Of a DNA stretch of 64,000 bases, positions 17,728-26,287 are shown piece by piece. The notes beneath the pieces were generated by a model. That model searched no databases. It was not told the origin of the DNA and was given only the letters and a program-made list of their open reading frames with translations. Made by a program: the position numbers and the translations under genes. The stretch spans positions 1-64,000 of the forward strand of contig JANRLI010000021.1 of the NCBI GenBank assembly GCA_033762625.1, given 5' to 3'. The DNA comes from Alphaproteobacteria bacterium (GTDB lineage: Bacteria > Pseudomonadota > Alphaproteobacteria > UBA9219 > RGZA01). How positions within the stretch are numbered: the first letter of the stretch is position 1; the number at the start of each line of letters is the position of its first letter.

Positions 17728-18879
17728 ATGTTATACCGCACTTTGGCTAGAACAAATGCACGTAGAGCAAATCGATATTACTACATTAATGGCGCGCCAA
17801 ATGCCCCAGAATCCCTGAAAGCTGGTGTTGATGTCACAAAGCCAGTTATTGGCCCGATTACCGGAACCCCTATTCCCGATAAAGACCTCAAAGTACTTGG
17901 TGAAGGTTTCGATAAACTGGCAGCTCAATACAAAATAAATCCAAGAAGCGTCCATGTTACCATCCAACGCAGAACAAGCAGGATAAGTACAAGAAGAAGC
18001 CGTCAATTTCATTTAAATGCAATGGCACGCTCCTACCTGCTTGATGTAAAGGCAATCAAAAAAGCATCCTACAAGACACCAAGCGTAACGGCACGAATTG
18101 CGGAAGGATTTTATGCCCCGTTCCGCGAATTCCAAGGAAGGGTGAGCATTTATCCAGCAATGGTTGAAATATGCAATCCGCGTGAGTTGGCGATCGTCAG
18201 TGCGCATGAGTTATCACATATCAAAAACCGCGACTGGCGACGGGTTTTTCCTTACGCTGCAATAAGCCTGCCAGTATGCGTTGCTACAACCGCTATCATG
18301 ACGAAGATATCTGAATTGCTACCGGGTAGTTCTATGCTCATAGATCTTACTACAATGTACTACTCGGTCATTTTTGGCAGCGTCGCAAGCCATTATGTAA
18401 TGGCTCCCCACAACCACGCCATGGAGTTTCGTGCAGATCTGGATGCGGTGAAGATGACCCTTGATCCAGCCGCAGCCATAAGTTATCGCAAAAAAATGAT
18501 GTTCATGCAGCAGCTTGAAAAAGAAACATCCTTCATAGGCAGCATAAGCGGTGCCATTCGCCGATTTAGAGAAGCCAACGGCATCGTCCGCAAGGAAAAA
18601 AAGAAAGCCGCAATAAAAGAAACAAAAACGTCTAGAATAACAGCACCGACCCATCCTACTTCAGAAAACAGGATTAAGGCGATTGAAGCCTATGCAAATG
18701 AACAGGGAATGAACCTTGATGACATACCACAATCAACCGAATTAAATAAATTGGCATTCCGAAGAATAATTGAAAAATTGAAACGGCGCGGCGAAGTGAA
18801 CAGCGATGCTGCCCTTGCACGCCTGCGTCCTGAAACACGCAAACAACTGCTTGCTTATGCGGGGCTTACACAATCCTAA
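17728..18879 (+). CDS. M48-family zinc metallopeptidase
   Basis: A 383-residue protein. The zinc motif HELSH is at residues 160-164, the third ligand Glu233 lies in MEFRADLDA, and the typical THPTSENRIKAIE segment follows near 315. Two hydrophobic segments after the HELSH motif (about 174-195 and 205-225) suggest membrane association, as in HtpX/Oma1 relatives. The last ~60 residues are a charged helical extension. A role in membrane-protein quality control is inferred from the family. The gene is on the plus strand inside an otherwise minus-strand array, and its stop codon directly abuts that of holB (18879/18880). Confidence 0.8.
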   Translation: MLYRTLARTNARRANRYYYINGAPNAPESLKAGVDVTKPVIGPITGTPIPDKDLKVLGEGFDKLAAQYKINPRSVHVTIQRRTSRISTRRSRQFHLNAMARSYLLDVKAIKKASYKTPSVTARIAEGFYAPFREFQGRVSIYPAMVEICNPRELAIVSAHELSHIKNRDWRRVFPYAAISLPVCVATTAIMTKISELLPGSSMLIDLTTMYYSVIFGSVASHYVMAPHNHAMEFRADLDAVKMTLDPAAAISYRKKMMFMQQLEKETSFIGSISGAIRRFREANGIVRKEKKKAAIKETKTSRITAPTHPTSENRIKAIEAYANEQGMNLDDIPQSTELNKLAFRRIIEKLKRRGEVNSDAALARLRPETRKQLLAYAGLTQS

Positions 18880-19911
18880 TTATGCAGCGAGTAAATTCGC
18901 TGTCTTATCAAACATGTTTAACAATACAATTTTATGATCAAGATTATGATGCTCGGCATCCTTGGCTTGGCCGGACAACTCATCCCATAACTGCAATAGC
19001 CTTTCAAGCCGCAGTTGCGGATAAAGCCCCTGCAACATCGCAATTTCCGATGGCAGCAGCGGCTCGGGCTTTGTTCCACGCGCCTTGGCCTGTATCAACC
19101 GCTGAAGCCATGAAAACATCACTTCCTGCGCGGTGTAATACACATCCTCGTTGTTTCGTCCGGACCAGCTTTCTGCCAGCTTTAAACGCAAAACGGGGCT
19201 GTCGGGGGTTTTTAAAAATTCGCACCAGCTTTGATAAAGTTCATGTGCTTCACATGCCGCATAGCGCAGCATCCGCGCTGCGCTGCCATCCGCCAGTTTC
19301 AAGATAAAGTCCAGATTTTCGGATATGTCATGCTGCGCGGCAATCTGGCGTAAATGCGCTTCCGATAAACGGTCTAACTTCAATACACGGCAACGCGAAC
19401 GAATAGTCGGCAACAATACTGCTGCACTTTCTGCCGTTAACAAAATAATCGCGTTTTCAGGCGGTTCTTCCAGAATTTTCAAAATTGCGTTTTGCCCTGC
19501 ACGGCCAAGGGTGCCAGCACCATCCACAATCACAACGCGCGCGCTGCCCTGACTGGCGGTCAGGCGTAGAAACGGCGCAACCTTGCGTACGTCATCAACG
19601 GGGATATTCTGTAAATATCGCCCTTTTTTCTCATCAAACGGGCGTTCAAGCACCAATAAATCAGGGTGCGATGAAGCAGCCATGAGTTTTGCTGCCGAAG
19701 CATCCGGTGATACAGATAAATCTTTACCGCCCTTTTTATTGGCCAAAATCGCGCGAGCAAAACGGTAAGCCAGTGTTGCCTTGCCAACACCTTCAGCGCC
19801 GGTAATCAACCACGCATGGGGTAAGCGGCCACCCGCCAGAGCCTGAACAATTTGCTGTTCAGCACCATCATGGCCAATAAAATCATATTGCTCGCGCGGG
19901 TGATTTGACAT
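18880..19911 (-). CDS. holB: DNA polymerase III delta-prime subunit
   Basis: A 343-residue AAA+ clamp-loader subunit. It shows a Walker A-like GAEGVGKAT, an SRC-type motif (IRSRCRVLKL) and the sensor region PPENAIILLTAES. The RRLPHAWLITG-like start is typical of alphaproteobacterial HolB. It is part of the clamp loader that places the beta clamp on DNA. It follows tmk by 27 bp, the usual order. Confidence 0.92.
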   Translation of the reverse strand: MSNHPREQYDFIGHDGAEQQIVQALAGGRLPHAWLITGAEGVGKATLAYRFARAILANKKGGKDLSVSPDASAAKLMAASSHPDLLVLERPFDEKKGRYLQNIPVDDVRKVAPFLRLTASQGSARVVIVDGAGTLGRAGQNAILKILEEPPENAIILLTAESAAVLLPTIRSRCRVLKLDRLSEAHLRQIAAQHDISENLDFILKLADGSAARMLRYAACEAHELYQSWCEFLKTPDSPVLRLKLAESWSGRNNEDVYYTAQEVMFSWLQRLIQAKARGTKPEPLLPSEIAMLQGLYPQLRLERLLQLWDELSGQAKDAEHHNLDHKIVLLNMFDKTANLLAA

Positions 19912-19938
19912 ACGCCAACCTTAGCATGGGCAACCACG

Positions 19939-20568
19939 TTAAATAAAGCTGCTAATATGTTGAAAAATAGCGTTTTCTACAACTTCGACGGTCTGGGTTG
20001 CATCAATCACTTTGATGCGTCCGCTTTCTGCTTTTGCCAGGGTTAAAAAACCCTGCCGCAACTTTTCATGAAAGGCCGTGCCCATACGTTCATAACGCTG
20101 TTCAACGGCGGCGCGTTTCAAACCGACTTCAACCGGCAAATCCAAAATAAAAGTAACATCGGGTTTTAGTTCACCGATTGAAAGCTTACGCAGCTCATCC
20201 AGTTTCGATAGCTCCAATCCCTGACCATATCCTTGATACGCAGTGCTGCTGTCATAAAACCGGTCGCTAATCACCCAATCTCCGCGGGCCAATGCTGGCG
20301 CGATAACTTTTTCAACATGGTCACGGCGCGCGGCAAATAGCAACATCGCCTCGGTCATTGCATCCCAGCGATGCGTATCACCCTCCACCAGTAATTTACG
20401 AATAGCTTCTGCGCCTACGCTGCCGCCCGGCTCTCGCGTCGTGATAACTTTTTTGCCCAAAGCTTCCAGCCGGTTTTTCAGGCGCGCAATCTGCGTGGTT
20501 TTACCCGCGCCCTCGCCGCCTTCCAATGTAATGAATGTGCCGTATGTATTCAGCGCGTTATTCGTCAT
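19939..20568 (-). CDS. tmk: Thymidylate kinase
   Basis: A 209-residue kinase converting dTMP to dTDP. The P-loop GGEGAGKTT, the TREPGGSVGAEAIR motif and the DRFYDSSTAYQGYG stretch are all intact. The start overlaps the end of the upstream carboxypeptidase gene by 11 bp, so the two are translationally coupled. Standard length. Confidence 0.95.
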   Translation of the reverse strand: MTNNALNTYGTFITLEGGEGAGKTTQIARLKNRLEALGKKVITTREPGGSVGAEAIRKLLVEGDTHRWDAMTEAMLLFAARRDHVEKVIAPALARGDWVISDRFYDSSTAYQGYGQGLELSKLDELRKLSIGELKPDVTFILDLPVEVGLKRAAVEQRYERMGTAFHEKLRQGFLTLAKAESGRIKVIDATQTVEVVENAIFQHISSFI

Positions 20569-21748
20569 ATTTCCCGGTGATCATAAAGCGTAATTTTGCC
20601 CACATTAAAGGGAAAAAGCCAAGCTTTGGCACGCTTTCGCCTGCAACCAGCGGATAAGTTGCAAGTTTTTCATCACCCATAATGACGTTAAATTTGCCAA
20701 TTTCGGTACCCTTGGCAATTGGCGCTTCAAGTGGTTCAACCAATTGCACATTAGATTTTATTTTCGAGCGATCGGCATTTCGCACCGTCACGGCCGCATC
20801 ACGAGTAATTGCGACGGGAACTGTTTTAGCTTCCCCAAACGCTACCTTTACAGTGCGGATGGGTTCGTCTTTCTTTGCAACATTTAGAAGCGCGAATTCA
20901 TCGTAGCCATAATTGATCAAACGCTCTGCTTCATCGGAACGCTCCTGCATATTGGCAAGCCCATTCACAACTAAAATAAGGCGGCGTCCGTTGCGAATGG
21001 CAGATGCCGTAATGCCATAACCCGCTTCATCGGCATGACCGGTTTTTAGTCCATCAACACCAAGGTTTTTATACAGCAGCGGGTTGCGGTTACCCTGCTT
21101 GATATTATTGAAGGTAAATTCTTTCTCCGCGAAATAATGATAATATTCGGGGAAATCATAAATCAGATGCCACGCCAGCAACGCTAAATCCTGCGGGGTG
21201 GAATAATGCTCAGGGTCAGGAAGGCCTGATGGATTTGCGAAATGCGTGTTCTTCATGCCCAATTGCTGCGCTTTGTCATTCATTGCTGCGACAAAGGCAC
21301 TTTCCGAACCCGAAAGCCCTTCGGCCAACACTATGGTTGCATCATTGCCGGATTGGATGATGATACCGCGGATTAAATCTTCAACCTTCACTTTGCTGTT
21401 GAGCGGCATAAAGGAACTGGAACCTTCCGCCTTATAGGTGGATCGCCATGCTTTTTCGCTCACTGTGTATTCATCCGTCAGCGCGGCTTTATTGGCCTTG
21501 AGCGCTTCGAACATCACATAAACGGTCATCATCTTGCTCATACTTGATGTCGGCATGCGCACTTCGCCGCCCTTATCAAGCAGCACAGTCTGCGTATTCA
21601 TATCAATTAAATAGGCTTGTTTGGCAATTGAACCGCCCACCATCACAGCAGCGGGTTTTTCAGCAGGTTTGGCGGCAAATGAAAAAGAAGGGAGCAGCGC
21701 AAGCAACAGCGCAATTAGAAAACGCATTAAGGAAAAACTCCAACGCAA
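20558..21748 (-). CDS. dacC: D-alanyl-D-alanine carboxypeptidase (PBP5/6 type)
   Basis: A 396-residue periplasmic serine peptidase that trims the terminal D-Ala of peptidoglycan stem peptides. A signal peptide covers about residues 1-25. The active-site SxxK is in PTSSMSKMMTVYV, the SGN motif in IQSGNDATIVL, and the KTG motif in GLKTGHADEAGYG. The C-terminal beta-rich domain and a final hydrophobic/amphipathic segment (FFPLMWAKLRFMI) suit a membrane-anchored class C low-molecular-weight PBP. It lies 5 bp after rlpA, so the cluster groups wall-remodelling genes. The exact paralogue name (dacA/C/D) is a convention. Confidence 0.92.
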   Translation of the reverse strand: MRWSFSLMRFLIALLLALLPSFSFAAKPAEKPAAVMVGGSIAKQAYLIDMNTQTVLLDKGGEVRMPTSSMSKMMTVYVMFEALKANKAALTDEYTVSEKAWRSTYKAEGSSSFMPLNSKVKVEDLIRGIIIQSGNDATIVLAEGLSGSESAFVAAMNDKAQQLGMKNTHFANPSGLPDPEHYSTPQDLALLAWHLIYDFPEYYHYFAEKEFTFNNIKQGNRNPLLYKNLGVDGLKTGHADEAGYGITASAIRNGRRLILVVNGLANMQERSDEAERLINYGYDEFALLNVAKKDEPIRTVKVAFGEAKTVPVAITRDAAVTVRNADRSKIKSNVQLVEPLEAPIAKGTEIGKFNVIMGDEKLATYPLVAGESVPKLGFFPLMWAKLRFMITGKYDE

Positions 21749-21753
21749 TTAGA

Positions 21754-22920
21754 TTATTCAACAGTAATACGCGCCTGTTTGCTGAGCGGCAGTACTTTGG
21801 CAAGTACACGGTCAGCTTCACTCACATTTTTAATTGGCCCAAGCCTTACACGGTAAAGCTTTTTACCTTTCACCGTAATCGGGCTTACATCAGCCTTCGC
21901 AATCTTGGAAAGCGATGCCTTTAAGCGGGTTGCATTATCCTGCTGGGCAAATGCGCCAGCTTGAATAAAGATGCGGTCTTTGCCAGTCACCTTCATTTGC
22001 TTCACCTGTGGCGCTGGGTAGAAACGCCCTTGAACTGTGTGTCCAGGAACCGTTGTTACCTTGTCACGAACCAATGGTATCGGCGCTTGCAGTGTGCGCT
22101 TTGGCGCAGCCGCGGTTGCAACCTTGGTATTACCCGCAGCAACAACTTTGGAAATATCGACGGTTTTGGCGGGTGGCGCTAAATTGCTGGGCGCATCCAA
22201 TTCAGCAGACTGCACTGAAGTGTCAATCTGCGCATCAGAGTCATTTGCCTGAGGGGCTGATGTTGCATCGAGCGGCACAGCCTCTACGCTTTCAACCTTG
22301 GCAGTTTGCGTAATTCCTTCGCCATCCTGCATTTCTGCTTTTGGCATAATAAATTCATCCTTTGGTGATGAACTCTTTGCCGCATATTGCGTTTCTCCGC
22401 GGCGAGGTGCGATATAGCCACGTTTTTTAGCAGCATCGGCGATTGCGCGGCTTTCAATCTCCATGATGTCCACTCGCACCTTTGCCGTTCCCTGCCCTGC
22501 AAATCCGAGAAGTTCAGCAGCACGCTGCGACATGTCGATGATGCGGTTGTTGGCAAATGGGCCGCGATCATTAATACGAACAACAACGGACTTGCCGTTA
22601 TCAAGATTGGTTACACGTGCCAGCGATGGCATCGGAAGCGTTCTGTGCGCAGCTGTCAGTTCACCCGGATCAAAGGTTTCGCCGTTTGCCGTGCGCTTAC
22701 CTTCAAAGCCTGGCCCGTACCACGAAGCAATACCGGTTTCCGAATATTTGAAATCTTCTCGCGGTATGTATTGCACGCCATCAATTTCATAAGGCTCACC
22801 GACTTTATATTGTCCGGGTGTGCCGCTGCCTTTTCCATAATCGCGCGTATCTGAACATGCAGAGACAACCACCAGCATGAGCAGCGCAAAAGCGAAGCGA
22901 GTTAAATAACGAGATGACAT
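21754..22920 (-). CDS. rlpA: RlpA-like septal-ring lipoprotein with SPOR domain
   Basis: A 388-residue lipoprotein. The lipobox is in MLVVVSACSD. The double-psi beta-barrel at about 60-150 (ASWYGPGFEGKRTANGETFDP, AHRTLPMPSLARVTNL, INDRGPF) has the acid residues of the lytic-transglycosylase RlpA family. A long Ala/Pro-rich linker leads to a C-terminal SPOR domain (about 310-388), which binds denuded septal peptidoglycan. It probably acts in daughter-cell separation. It is the first gene of the rlpA-dac-tmk-holB run. Confidence 0.93.
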   Translation of the reverse strand: MSSRYLTRFAFALLMLVVVSACSDTRDYGKGSGTPGQYKVGEPYEIDGVQYIPREDFKYSETGIASWYGPGFEGKRTANGETFDPGELTAAHRTLPMPSLARVTNLDNGKSVVVRINDRGPFANNRIIDMSQRAAELLGFAGQGTAKVRVDIMEIESRAIADAAKKRGYIAPRRGETQYAAKSSSPKDEFIMPKAEMQDGEGITQTAKVESVEAVPLDATSAPQANDSDAQIDTSVQSAELDAPSNLAPPAKTVDISKVVAAGNTKVATAAAPKRTLQAPIPLVRDKVTTVPGHTVQGRFYPAPQVKQMKVTGKDRIFIQAGAFAQQDNATRLKASLSKIAKADVSPITVKGKKLYRVRLGPIKNVSEADRVLAKVLPLSKQARITVE

Positions 22921-23012
22921 GAAGAATCCTTTTAGCCAAGAACCATCGGGTTTTTGACATTCTTCCAGATTCGGTTACCAAAGCGTAAACAATTTTTGCC
23001 TTAATTAACGGC

Positions 23013-23993
23013 TTATTTATTGCCCAGTTTGTCAGCAATCATGCCGATTGAGGTCGCGAAGTATGTGGATTTGTTCCACTGCATAATCACATTGAAATTA
23101 TTGTAAACAAGAAAGCTAACCCCATCCGAACCATCGGGCGTAATCAACGATGCCTCCATGTTTTTATTTTCTGGCAAGGCCTTGCCGTTCATTGCTCTTA
23201 CGCCCATTGCGGCCCATTCACTGATCGGGCGGCGAACATCACGGCCCATGAATTCTTCCGGCACGGGTTTGGTCAACCGCACTTGGCGGCCCCATGTTTC
23301 ATTGCTGCGCCAACCAATTTCATGCATGTAATTGGCGGCTGATGCCGCTGCATCCGCAACGGAATGCCAAATATCCGTGCGGCCATCCCCGTCAAAATCA
23401 ACTGCGTATTTCAAGAAGGTCGAAGGCATAAACTGACACCACCCCATCGCCCCTGCCCATGAACCAACCATCTCTTCCTGAGTAATATGGCCTTTATCAA
23501 TAATCTTTAGCGCGTTAAATAATTCACCTTTAAAAAAAGCAGTGCGCCGTCCATCGTAGGAAAGCGACGTCAACGCAGGGATAATCAGCTCCTCGCCCTG
23601 CACGTCTCCAAAATTGCTTTCGATGCTCAAAATCGCTACCAGAAAGCGCGGTTGCACGCCATAGGTATCGCCAATCTGGTTCAACAATACCCGGTTGGCA
23701 TTGTAAAAACTTTTCGCGCGCTCCATGCGCTGGCTGGTGATAATCTTTTTCCAGTATTGCTGCGCCGTAATCTGGCTTTCGGGCTGTTTTCTGTCTTTTT
23801 CGATGATGCTGGGGTCAAATTCCACATTGGCCAAAGCATTATAAGCGGTCTGCGGGCGCACGCCGTGCTGAATGGCTTCCTTTATCAAATCACCCAGCCA
23901 GATGCTGTATTCAGGTTTATATTCCTGCGCATGAACAAGAGACGTTTGAAACGCAAGCAAGATGAAGAAGAAAAGTGAGACCAGTTTTTTCAT
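23013..23993 (-). CDS. Lytic murein transglycosylase, MltB family
   Basis: About 326 residues from the ATG at 23993, chosen because it gives a clean signal peptide (MKKLVSLFFFILLAFQTSLVHAQ); an upstream in-frame start at 24029 is inside the preceding gene. The catalytic Glu lies in ILSIESNFGDVQG. The SYDGRR, MGWCQFMPSTF and YAVDFDGDGRTDIW stretches are MltB/SLT3 hallmarks. It cleaves the MurNAc-GlcNAc bond to anhydro products in the periplasm. No lipobox is present, so it is a soluble or loosely attached form. Confidence 0.92.
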   Translation of the reverse strand: MKKLVSLFFFILLAFQTSLVHAQEYKPEYSIWLGDLIKEAIQHGVRPQTAYNALANVEFDPSIIEKDRKQPESQITAQQYWKKIITSQRMERAKSFYNANRVLLNQIGDTYGVQPRFLVAILSIESNFGDVQGEELIIPALTSLSYDGRRTAFFKGELFNALKIIDKGHITQEEMVGSWAGAMGWCQFMPSTFLKYAVDFDGDGRTDIWHSVADAAASAANYMHEIGWRSNETWGRQVRLTKPVPEEFMGRDVRRPISEWAAMGVRAMNGKALPENKNMEASLITPDGSDGVSFLVYNNFNVIMQWNKSTYFATSIGMIADKLGNK

Positions 23994-23998
23994 GGAAA

Positions 23999-24820
23999 TT
24001 ATTGCAATGTTTGTTTGTTGACCGAGCATGTCATGAAATTGTCACTACGACCCATCATGGAATTGAACAGCAGGCCAACATATTCATGTGCTGCTGTATC
24101 TAATTTTAATAGCGTTTGCAACAAATCAAACTTGAACTCGAATTTGAATTTTCCGGCTGTTTTATAATCAACAGTATAGGGATAGAACATTGTTTCCGAT
24201 TTTTCGCCCATTTTCTGGAACAGTCCAAATGCGCGCGGCATATGGAATGCCGATGTCACCAAAAGCCAGTTCTGCTTGGGCGTGATGCTATAAGCATCTT
24301 TGGTTTCTTTTGCATCTTCATATGTATTGCGTGATTTGCTTTCAAATATCATGTTGGCTGGCTTTGCGCCAATTTCATCTAAAAACATGCGCACATAATC
24401 GGCTTCACCCATGTTCATTTTCTTCAATGAATTGCTGCCTCCGGCATAAACAAACTGCGCGGTTGGATATTGTTTGATAAGTTTAAGCATCGCAAAAATA
24501 CGCTCGCCGGCATCGTTAAAAGCAATCGCGTTGCGCGCATCGGAAACCGATATATTTACAGCCCCGCCTAAAACCAGTACGCCATCAACACGCATCGGCA
24601 TTCCTTGGTTGGAATTACACTGCTCCAATGGCAACAACGCCCAATCACCAACTGGAAACATGAACGCAACAACAAAAAAAACGGTCACACACCCGCGTAA
24701 AATAATCTTGAAAAGATGTCCTCTGATTAAAAAGCTGAAAAGAAGCAAAAGTACGGCGAAGTGCGCCGGCGAACAAATCGCCCATAAAACTTTGCTAAGC
24801 CAGAATGCTATATTGTCCAT
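23999..24820 (-). CDS. ElyC/SanA/YdcF-family membrane protein (DUF218)
   Basis: A 273-residue protein with two N-terminal membrane segments (about 17-33 and 40-60). A DUF218 domain follows (DGVLVLGGAVN, YAGGSNS, ESKSRNTYEDA, LLVTSAFHMPRAF). DUF218 proteins of this topology (ElyC type) affect envelope biogenesis, probably lipid-carrier or peptidoglycan precursor metabolism; the biochemical function is not settled. The stop codon lies only 5 bp before the MltB start, so the two are likely co-transcribed. Confidence 0.88.
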   Translation of the reverse strand: MDNIAFWLSKVLWAICSPAHFAVLLLLFSFLIRGHLFKIILRGCVTVFFVVAFMFPVGDWALLPLEQCNSNQGMPMRVDGVLVLGGAVNISVSDARNAIAFNDAGERIFAMLKLIKQYPTAQFVYAGGSNSLKKMNMGEADYVRMFLDEIGAKPANMIFESKSRNTYEDAKETKDAYSITPKQNWLLVTSAFHMPRAFGLFQKMGEKSETMFYPYTVDYKTAGKFKFEFKFDLLQTLLKLDTAAHEYVGLLFNSMMGRSDNFMTCSVNKQTLQ

Positions 24821-24870
24821 TCATCGCCATAATTAATTGAGGACCGGATAGGAATTGGACGAATCTGGTG

Positions 24871-25938
24871 TCAGCTTCGCCAGCGCAATGTTACGTCAGG
24901 AACAGGGTTATTAAAAGTACGAGACTCGGACAAAGCCTTTACATATTCCTGCTTTAACTGGAAATACCAGCGCGCCGGAGTATCCGCATCCTTTAGCAAT
25001 AGCATGGATTTTTCATGGCGCAGCCCTACCTGCTGCTTTGCCACTACATCCTTATCCTGTTTGATAAATCCTTCCATGAATGGCCGGAAAAACGGCTTAA
25101 TCAGCCCCAGCCAAGGCTGCGTCCAATAAATCAAATGGGTAATTTCGGTTTCTGTTTCGCTGATGGGTGTTACACAGGTCAGGTTAATCACGTGATGTTT
25201 ATTTTTTTCTTGGCCGATTTGAATATGTTCAATGCGCACACCTGGCAGCGCAAAGAAAATCTCAGTTTCCGGCACACCGCCTAAAATTTTATATCCAAAT
25301 GAATTGCTGGATGGCTTGTGCTTCTTCATCACAAACCCGAATGGCGATGCACCAAATGCTTTTGCTTTTTCATGGATAGATGCTTTACCGCGCCACCACC
25401 ATGCCTGATGCACAAATGGCCCGTGTGCAGGATCCATCAATCCAATCACCGCATGATCCATATGGCACGGAAATAACGAACTGGTCCAAAGCCCTGCTTG
25501 CGCATCGTTTCCAATACCGGGCAGCACGGGCGGTTTTTGCACCGACACATCTGCAGTCACGCCAGGCTTTTCGGACATGAAAATCCAGATATTGCCTTGT
25601 GTTTCTATCACCGGATAGGTGCGCACCTTGATGTTTGTTGGGTCAATGGCTTCATGTCCGGTCAGCCAAGGAATATCACGGCATACGCCTTCCTTATCGA
25701 ATTTCCAACCGTGATAGCAGCATTCCACCTCGCTGCCATCAAACCTGCCACATGACAATGGCATGGCGCGGTGCGGGCATACATCGCGCAACGCGAATAC
25801 GGTTCCATCGTCCTTACGTGCGAATAGCACCGGTTCACCCAGCAACGTCTTGGCAACCATCTTGCCTTTGGCAAGCGTCTGCGATGGCAGTGCGTAATAC
25901 CAAATGTTTCTTAAAAAGAATGGTGCAAATTCAGCCAT
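24871..25938 (-). CDS. Rieske-type aromatic ring-hydroxylating oxygenase, alpha subunit
   Basis: A 355-residue non-haem iron oxygenase. The Rieske [2Fe-2S] ligands are C54-P-H56 and C73-x-x-H76 (CPHRA and CCYHGW). The mononuclear iron site is visible as a D...H...H cluster in MDHAVIGLMDPAHGPFVHQ. Single-component enzymes of this shape act on sterol, porphyrin-breakdown or other hydrophobic rings; I cannot assign a substrate and no catabolic genes are nearby. Its reductase must be encoded elsewhere. It stands between a YdcF gene and gapR. Confidence 0.85.
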   Translation of the reverse strand: MAEFAPFFLRNIWYYALPSQTLAKGKMVAKTLLGEPVLFARKDDGTVFALRDVCPHRAMPLSCGRFDGSEVECCYHGWKFDKEGVCRDIPWLTGHEAIDPTNIKVRTYPVIETQGNIWIFMSEKPGVTADVSVQKPPVLPGIGNDAQAGLWTSSLFPCHMDHAVIGLMDPAHGPFVHQAWWWRGKASIHEKAKAFGASPFGFVMKKHKPSSNSFGYKILGGVPETEIFFALPGVRIEHIQIGQEKNKHHVINLTCVTPISETETEITHLIYWTQPWLGLIKPFFRPFMEGFIKQDKDVVAKQQVGLRHEKSMLLLKDADTPARWYFQLKQEYVKALSESRTFNNPVPDVTLRWRS

Positions 25939-25960
25939 TTCGACTTTCTAAGAGGTTTTG

Positions 25961-26242
25961 TTAAAGCATCCCGAGGGCAGCTTTATAAAGCTCAAGAATT
26001 TCTTCCTGCTCGGCACGTTCATTACCGTCAATCTTGCGCAGGCGAATAACCTGACGCATCACCTTAACATCAAAGCCTGCCGATTTTGCCTCGGCAAATA
26101 CATCGCGCACATCTTCGGCCAAGCCTGCCTTTTCTTCTTCAAGGCGTTCAATGCGTTCAATGAGTGTTTTTAGACGGTCACCTGCAAAATTACCTGGGGT
26201 TGTTCCGGCACTGACCTTAATGGCGCTGGTTTGAGCGGGCAT
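25961..26242 (-). CDS. gapR: GapR nucleoid-associated protein (DUF2312)
   Basis: A 93-residue, highly charged coiled-coil protein. The core GDRLKTLIERIERLEEEKAGL and DVFAEAKSAGFDVKVMRQVI is the DUF2312 signature, found almost only in alphaproteobacteria. In Caulobacter, GapR binds overtwisted DNA ahead of forks and RNA polymerase and aids topoisomerase action. Length and N-terminus are normal. It is followed after 22 bp by the Rieske gene on the same strand. Confidence 0.95.
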   Translation of the reverse strand: MPAQTSAIKVSAGTTPGNFAGDRLKTLIERIERLEEEKAGLAEDVRDVFAEAKSAGFDVKVMRQVIRLRKIDGNERAEQEEILELYKAALGML

Positions 26243-26287
26243 GATAATCCTTTAAATCGCTAAAAATTGTGGAGCGATTTTGTAGAA

